This document shows, piece by piece, positions 5,562 to 7,058 of a stretch of DNA of 7,058 nucleotides. Every line of letters starts with the position of its first letter. Position 1 is the stretch's first letter. The stretch comes from Deltaproteobacteria bacterium (lineage in GTDB: Bacteria > Desulfobacterota > DSM-4660 > Desulfatiglandales > Desulfatiglandaceae). Under the pieces are notes generated by a model that was not told the DNA's origin, did no database searches, and saw only the letters and a program-made list of their open reading frames with translations. Location: assembly GCA_003646995.1 (NCBI GenBank), contig QMLZ01000147.1:1-7058 (forward strand), given 5' to 3'. Position numbers and translations under genes: made by a program.

Positions 5562-6630
5562 TTATTGCGATGGCCTTGAGATTCTTCGAGCCCATGACAG
5601 CGCCAACCCCGGTTGAAACCGCTTCAATCAACGACATAGCAGACTCCATTCCTGCCTGGATGTCAGGAAAATGGGCATCGGTAAGTGCGCCTCCACTTCG
5701 AGACGGTAGATTGTAAAACTTAGCCATTTGCGCCGTAGCGTTTACGAGCATGGCGTTTTCCGGCGCACCAATAGCAAGTGCACCTGTTTTCATATCAATG
5801 GGACAAGATGTAGCACCGTATATATAGGGAATCCTTGGCCTAACCAGCTGGGCCAGCACAAGTCCTGCAAGAATTTCGGCATTTTGCAACGCAAGAACAC
5901 CTCCAAGCGTAACCGGTCCTGAGGAACCTGCCATAACAAGGCTCGCAACTAGCAGGGGCTGGCCTGCTCGGGCGAATTCTATTAATGAACCCGCCATTTC
6001 TTTAGAGTATTGGAGAGGAGCGAAAACGCTGATAATGGGCAACATTACAGGGGTTTCTGCTATCTTTTCTTTGCCGCCAAAAAGAATTCCTGCCATTTCA
6101 ATAGCATCCTTTGATGCCTGGCGTGACAAAGGGCTACCCATGAATGGACGGTCACACAGGATAATACTTGAAAGCATCATGTCTAAATGGGCGGATTCAG
6201 GCGGCAGGTCCGAAGGCTCCACCATGAGGAATCCATTCATGTCAAGATATTTTGAGGTTTGGACAAGCTTGCAGAAATTATTGTAATCTTCAAGTGTTCC
6301 CAACCTCTGTTCTCCCTCTGGTGTTATGACAAACGGAGCGCCATAGCCTGGAACCAGCACGAAGTCATTCTCTCCTATCCAGACCGAGCGCTCGGGGTTA
6401 CGCGCGGTCAGGCGAAATCGTGATGGGGCTTTTTCAATGGCCTCCAATACCATTTTCTCATCAATTCGCACCACAGTACCTTCAACCTTTGCCCCATGTT
6501 TCTTGAATATCTCGCAAGCCTCCTCATCATGAAACGCAATCCCTATCTCACTCAATATTTCCATCGCCGCATCGTGAATACGGGTCATTTCCTCCTTGGT
6601 GAATATCTTCTTTCTGCCAAACATTACCAT
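5467..6630 (-). CDS. Second MttB-family methyltransferase, C-terminally truncated and fused to foreign sequence
   Basis: Residues 1 to about 341 belong to the MttB superfamily: GIAFHDEEACEIFKKHGAKVEG, KAPSR, VLAQ, IYGATSCPIDMKTG, GAPENAMLVNATAQMAKFYNLP and GGALTDAHFPDIQAGMESAM. These align with the equivalent parts of the intact paralogue at 3785-5221. From about residue 342 the reading frame changes family: 19 residues read as aldehyde:ferredoxin oxidoreductase, then 28 residues are an out-of-frame reading of an isomerase gene ending at TAG. About 130-140 C-terminal residues of the TIM barrel are missing, so methyltransferase activity is doubtful. ATG 6630 is chosen because AGGAG (6640-6636) lies five bases upstream; GTG 6633 and ATG 6624 fit less well. 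No in-frame amber codon occurs within the MttB part. It follows the partial FAD oxidoreductase by 84 bases, probably in one transcript. Confidence 0.85.
   Translation of the reverse strand: MVMFGRKKIFTKEEMTRIHDAAMEILSEIGIAFHDEEACEIFKKHGAKVEGTVVRIDEKMVLEAIEKAPSRFRLTARNPERSVWIGENDFVLVPGYGAPFVITPEGEQRLGTLEDYNNFCKLVQTSKYLDMNGFLMVEPSDLPPESAHLDMMLSSIILCDRPFMGSPLSRQASKDAIEMAGILFGGKEKIAETPVMLPIISVFAPLQYSKEMAGSLIEFARAGQPLLVASLVMAGSSGPVTLGGVLALQNAEILAGLVLAQLVRPRIPYIYGATSCPIDMKTGALAIGAPENAMLVNATAQMAKFYNLPSRSGGALTDAHFPDIQAGMESAMSLIEAVSTGVGAVMGSKNLKAIAIKGTNHCHPKVGSICLHQSFFRSQDRVRALRV
5554..5610 (-). other. Aldehyde:ferredoxin oxidoreductase-like segment inside the chimeric frame
   Basis: In the frame of the second MttB-like gene, these 57 bases encode GVGAVMGSKNLKAIAIKGT. 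This closely matches the G-x-GAVMGSKNLKAI-x-V-x-GT motif near the end of the N-terminal tungstopterin-binding domain of aldehyde:ferredoxin oxidoreductases. No such motif belongs in MttB proteins; the intact paralogue has SGLVHDCSSWMDHG at the same place. The segment is bounded by MttB sequence on one side and isomerase sequence on the other. Only this short stretch is present, so no oxidoreductase function is implied. Confidence 0.65.
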
Positions 6631-6635
6631 CACCT

Positions 6636-6640
6636 CTCCT
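6636..6640 (-). promoter_or_regulatory. Ribosome binding site of the second MttB-like gene
   Basis: AGGAG on the minus strand, in the context GGAAGGAGAGGTG, lies five bases before ATG 6630 and supports that start. Confidence 0.65.
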
Positions 6641-6714
6641 TCCTTAATCCATCGGCTCCCAGGCGCCCTTTATCCCAGTGCTTTCCCCAATTCTTCTATC
6701 TGGTTCAACCCCTC

Positions 6715-7058
6715 CTAATGCCCACTAAGGAAACTACCGCTGGGCAGATAGATACCTTCATGGTATCGGGTGGGCCTTAGGGGATTGTCTCTGTTGTCCA
6801 TTTTCCCGGTAATGAGTTCTGCTATTCGTTTCCCCGCCATGGGGGAGACCATCACACCTATCCAGTAGCCGCAGTTAACATAAAAGCCCGGCACATCATC
6901 CACGGGCCCTATCAAGGGCTGACTATCCGGGGTATAAACGTATTGGCCTGCCGAAACATTGATATCGCTTTTCTTGAGACCTTCCCCAACCTTTTGGAAA
7001 AAGGGCGTAAGCCGCGATACCTTATCCAAACAGATAGCTGGAAAGTCCCAGTCTCCTA
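6715..7058 (-). CDS. FAD-dependent oxidoreductase, DAO family, C-terminal part (runs off the window)
   Basis: This is the C-terminal 113 or so residues of a second DAO-superfamily flavoprotein. The frame is open to the window edge, so the gene begins beyond 7058; the TTG at 7029 is internal. The stretch YTPDSQPLIGPVDDVPGFYV, followed by NCGYWIGVMVSPMAGKRIAELITG, is the standard C-terminal FAD-binding segment of sarcosine/dimethylglycine-dehydrogenase-like and glycine-oxidase-like enzymes. The protein ends SGSFLSGH before TAG. It differs clearly from the flavoprotein at 1517-2830 (PDSQPLIG here versus STDWIPIY there), so the two are paralogues and not a recent duplication. It precedes the second MttB-like gene by 84 bases in the same direction, repeating the association of a flavoprotein with an MttB-like protein seen in the other half of the window. 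Substrate is unknown; an N-methylated amine or amino acid is plausible from context. Confidence 0.85.
   Translation of the reverse strand, partial: GDWDFPAICLDKVSRLTPFFQKVGEGLKKSDINVSAGQYVYTPDSQPLIGPVDDVPGFYVNCGYWIGVMVSPMAGKRIAELITGKMDNRDNPLRPTRYHEGIYLPSGSFLSGH

Noticed and set aside
6655..6713. Small minus-strand frame (TTG start, about 12 codons) between the partial FAD oxidoreductase and the second MttB-like gene
   Set aside because: Too short, with no recognisable family. Its GGAGG-like lead could be chance in a purine-rich gap.
1..7058. CRISPR array, tRNA or rRNA genes, insertion sequence
   Set aside because: No regularly spaced repeats, cloverleaf-type sequences, rRNA signatures, transposase motifs or terminal inverted repeats were seen on either strand.

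Overview
The window looks like a catabolic region of an anaerobic Gram-negative bacterium, perhaps a Desulfobacterota-type amine or aromatic-acid degrader. That placement is inferred only from the gene families (MttB-type methyltransferases, DAO-family FAD oxidoreductases, a PaaK-like CoA ligase, a branched-chain-amino-acid-type binding protein, a trace of aldehyde:ferredoxin oxidoreductase). No taxonomic marker is present. Every confident gene lies on the minus strand, so transcription runs from high to low coordinates.

In transcription order: 7058-6715 is the C-terminal end of a DAO-family FAD oxidoreductase cut by the window edge. 6630-5467 is an MttB-family methyltransferase that loses its identity after about 340 residues and runs into about 19 residues that read as aldehyde:ferredoxin oxidoreductase. 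This is followed in another frame by the C-terminal tail of a TIM-barrel sugar-phosphate isomerase/epimerase (about 5555-5265). 5221-3785 is a second, intact MttB-family gene. A 192-238 bp AT-rich gap follows, holding a near-consensus sigma70 promoter with a palindrome over the expected start site. It serves a GntR/FCD regulator (3547-2891), then an intact DAO-family FAD oxidoreductase (2830-1517). After a 147 bp gap with a GntR/FadR-like operator palindrome come the secretion signal and first domain of a periplasmic binding protein (1369-1106). That protein breaks off at its 81st residue or so and abuts a PaaK-like CoA ligase lacking its N-terminal third (1109-120). The first 119 bases hold an unresolved open frame on the plus strand.

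The intact core (MttB-like protein, FAD oxidoreductase, GntR regulator, nearby second MttB and second FAD oxidoreductase) suggests an inducible pathway for a methylated amine. A corrinoid methyltransferase could take a methyl group from a quaternary or tertiary amine, and a sarcosine/dimethylglycine-dehydrogenase-like flavoprotein could oxidise the product. Neither MttB reading frame is interrupted by an amber codon, so both resemble the non-pyrrolysine branch. No corrinoid protein or corrinoid:acceptor methyltransferase is visible in the window.

The most striking property is mosaicism. At two places, about 1100-1130 and about 5550-5612, gene fragments of unrelated families abut with no spacer, and the second place holds three families within 70 bp. 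Either the locus has undergone repeated illegitimate recombination or the underlying assembly is chimeric. This must be settled before the truncated genes are interpreted biologically.
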